Assembly (NCBI GenBank): GCA_946550725.1
Contig: CAMNQX010000002.1
Location: forward strand, 62,001-126,000
Length of the DNA: 64,000 bases
Direction: 5' to 3'
DNA from: an uncultured Clostridia bacterium
GTDB taxonomy: Bacteria > Bacillota > Clostridia > Oscillospirales > Oscillospiraceae
A program made the translations under genes and the position numbers. Of the stretch, positions 62,380 through 64,000 are shown piece after piece (the stretch's first letter is position 1; the number at the start of each line of letters is the position of its first letter). The notes beneath the pieces are model-generated. The model searched no databases. It had not been told where the DNA came from and saw only the letters and a list, made by a program, of their open reading frames with translations.

Positions 62380-64000
62380 ATGAATAAACGTTTCTTGTCC
62401 CTGCTTCTCGCGCTTTTGATGTTAGTATCCATCGTCCCCACCGCCGCCTTTGCGGCGGTGGGCGACGGGGAACTCCCCGTCGAAGCCCCCGCGGCTGACG
62501 AAGACGCCCTGTCGCAGTCCGCCCCCATGATCGCAGATGAGGACGCCCCCGCCGCGCTGGCGGCAGACGACACCCCCGACGGCAATCTTTGCCGTCAGAC
62601 TGGTGTGACCGCCACCGTCTCTAATGTCGAAGCCAACACCAGCTTCACCGCAGACAAGGTCATTGATGGTGACCAGACCTCCCGTTGGTCTACCGACCAA
62701 AACGCGGCTTCTCCTTGGGTGACCATCAACTTAGGCGCGCCGCGCACCGTTTCCAGCGTCGTGACCCACTGGTGCGGCGATGACGCCACCACCGCCATCA
62801 GCGGCTATACCATTTCCGTCTCTGACAGCGGGACCGACGGTTCCTGGACCACTGTAAAAACGGTGAACAATGCTGTTTCCTGCCAGAAAAACGGTGTAAC
62901 GGCAGACAATCCTGCCCCCGCCATTGTTGACAATTTTGACCCTGTGGCCACCCAATACGTCAAAATTCAGGCCACTGGCTATCGTGATAATTGTTGGGCC
63001 TGCATGGCACTCTGGGAGGTAGAGATCTACCGCGACCACCAAACTCCCGCCGCGGCTCCGGAAAACCTCGCCCGTCTGGAGGGCGTGACCGCCACGGCCG
63101 GCAACTCCGACAGCTCTGCCCACCAGCCCGAAAAGGCGATCGACGGAGCTAAGGACAACAATTCCCGCTGGGGTACGGAGCAAAATGACCAGTGGTTCCA
63201 GCTAGACCTCCACCGGCTGTGCAGCGTTGACCAGATCAAGCTGTATTGGGAGCTGTGCAGCGTCGTTAGTTATACCGTTGAGGTCTCCAGCACCGGCAGA
63301 GATGACAGCTGGACTACCGTCTATACCCAGTCTGAACGCGTCCCCGCCTCCAAGGAACAGACGATTTCCATTACAGGGAGCAACAGCGAAAATGTCCGCT
63401 TTATTCGCTTGAAAAACATCCACTTCAGCCGCGATAATTTCGACAGCTCCATTTACGGGACCTATTACAACAGTGCCAGTCTCTGGGAGTTTGAGGTCTA
63501 CGGCGAAGCCGGAGAGCTGATCCCCAGCGCCTCCACCGTTCTTTCCAGCCTGGCCCTCACCGCCGATTCCTTCGAGATCACCGGGGGCAAGCTGGCGCTG
63601 AAGAGCAGCGTTCAGGTCCCCGCCGGCTTTACCGTCTCCTTCGCCGCCAACCTGGAGCAGGTGGTGGGCGCGGACCACACCGTCTACACCCCCCTGGTGA
63701 ACACCGTCGTTGACCTGGACGTGACTGTCTCCAATGACGACGGCTCGGACACCGCCTCCAGCGCCGCCAATTCTCCCGTCCGCGTCACCATCCCCGGCGC
63801 ACACACGGCAAACGAGGGCAACCCCAAGCCCGCCGTCATCCCCGAGATCATGGAGTGGTACTCCTCTGCTGCGGACCAGGACATGGAGTTCACCCTCACC
63901 GCCGACAGCCGCATTATCCATCGCTACGGCGCGCAGGGCAACTTTGACGCCGTGGCCAACGAGCTGACCGACGACATCAACGACCTTTTCGGCCTGGGCA
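62380..64000 (+). CDS. Secreted CBM32-containing glycoside hydrolase (possibly GH20-like), partial at right edge
   Basis: ATG at 62380 with GGAAGGAGG RBS; signal peptide MNKRFLSLLLALLMLVSIVPTAAFA; two discoidin-like domains; VIPEIMEWYSSAADQDMEFTLTADSRIIHRYG resembles a GH20b-type N-terminal domain. Not in ORF track because it runs off the end. Confidence 0.78.
   Translation, partial: MNKRFLSLLLALLMLVSIVPTAAFAAVGDGELPVEAPAADEDALSQSAPMIADEDAPAALAADDTPDGNLCRQTGVTATVSNVEANTSFTADKVIDGDQTSRWSTDQNAASPWVTINLGAPRTVSSVVTHWCGDDATTAISGYTISVSDSGTDGSWTTVKTVNNAVSCQKNGVTADNPAPAIVDNFDPVATQYVKIQATGYRDNCWACMALWEVEIYRDHQTPAAAPENLARLEGVTATAGNSDSSAHQPEKAIDGAKDNNSRWGTEQNDQWFQLDLHRLCSVDQIKLYWELCSVVSYTVEVSSTGRDDSWTTVYTQSERVPASKEQTISITGSNSENVRFIRLKNIHFSRDNFDSSIYGTYYNSASLWEFEVYGEAGELIPSASTVLSSLALTADSFEITGGKLALKSSVQVPAGFTVSFAANLEQVVGADHTVYTPLVNTVVDLDVTVSNDDGSDTASSAANSPVRVTIPGAHTANEGNPKPAVIPEIMEWYSSAADQDMEFTLTADSRIIHRYGAQGNFDAVANELTDDINDLFGLG

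Overview
GC-rich window with gene content typical of Clostridia/Oscillospiraceae (taxonomy is inferred, not tested). It has three parts. (1) About 1-16.4 kb is a housekeeping block: a P-type-ATPase-like membrane protein whose catalytic motifs look degenerate (partial at the left edge), rlmB, ftsH, a LysR/SDR divergent pair, zapA, a U32 peptidase, dut, maf, mreC, mreD, PBP2, a GH13 enzyme and an RluA-type pseudouridine synthase. (2) 16,666-47,911 is a complete-looking ~31.2 kb tailed (siphovirus-like) prophage in the 3' end of tRNA-Ser(GCT), bounded by a 27-bp direct repeat. It carries lysis, tail, head, packaging, replication (HUH-type Rep, DnaB, ParA/ParB-like), immunity (XRE regulators and an S24 repressor), a solo HsdR_N-like gene, HicAB and a tyrosine integrase. 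(3) 48.0-64 kb holds tRNA-Thr, tRNA-Tyr and three consecutive large secreted proteins, including a ~3,924-aa GH84+GH2 multidomain protein with SLH anchors. The main unexplained signals are: (a) a 19-bp palindrome, GGTGTCCAA-N-TTGGACACC, at seven places in the prophage and distinct from the repressor-type operators; (b) a ~134-bp intergenic element in two copies whose outer helices change sequence but keep complementarity; (c) a candidate OOP-like small RNA with its own promoter and terminator inside the prophage replication region; (d) the degenerate P-type-ATPase-like protein; (e) a canonical A_AAA_AAC -1 frameshift site in the tail chaperone gene; (f) a three-site operator between the cro-like and repressor genes. 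All calls come from reading the sequence; no database search was run.
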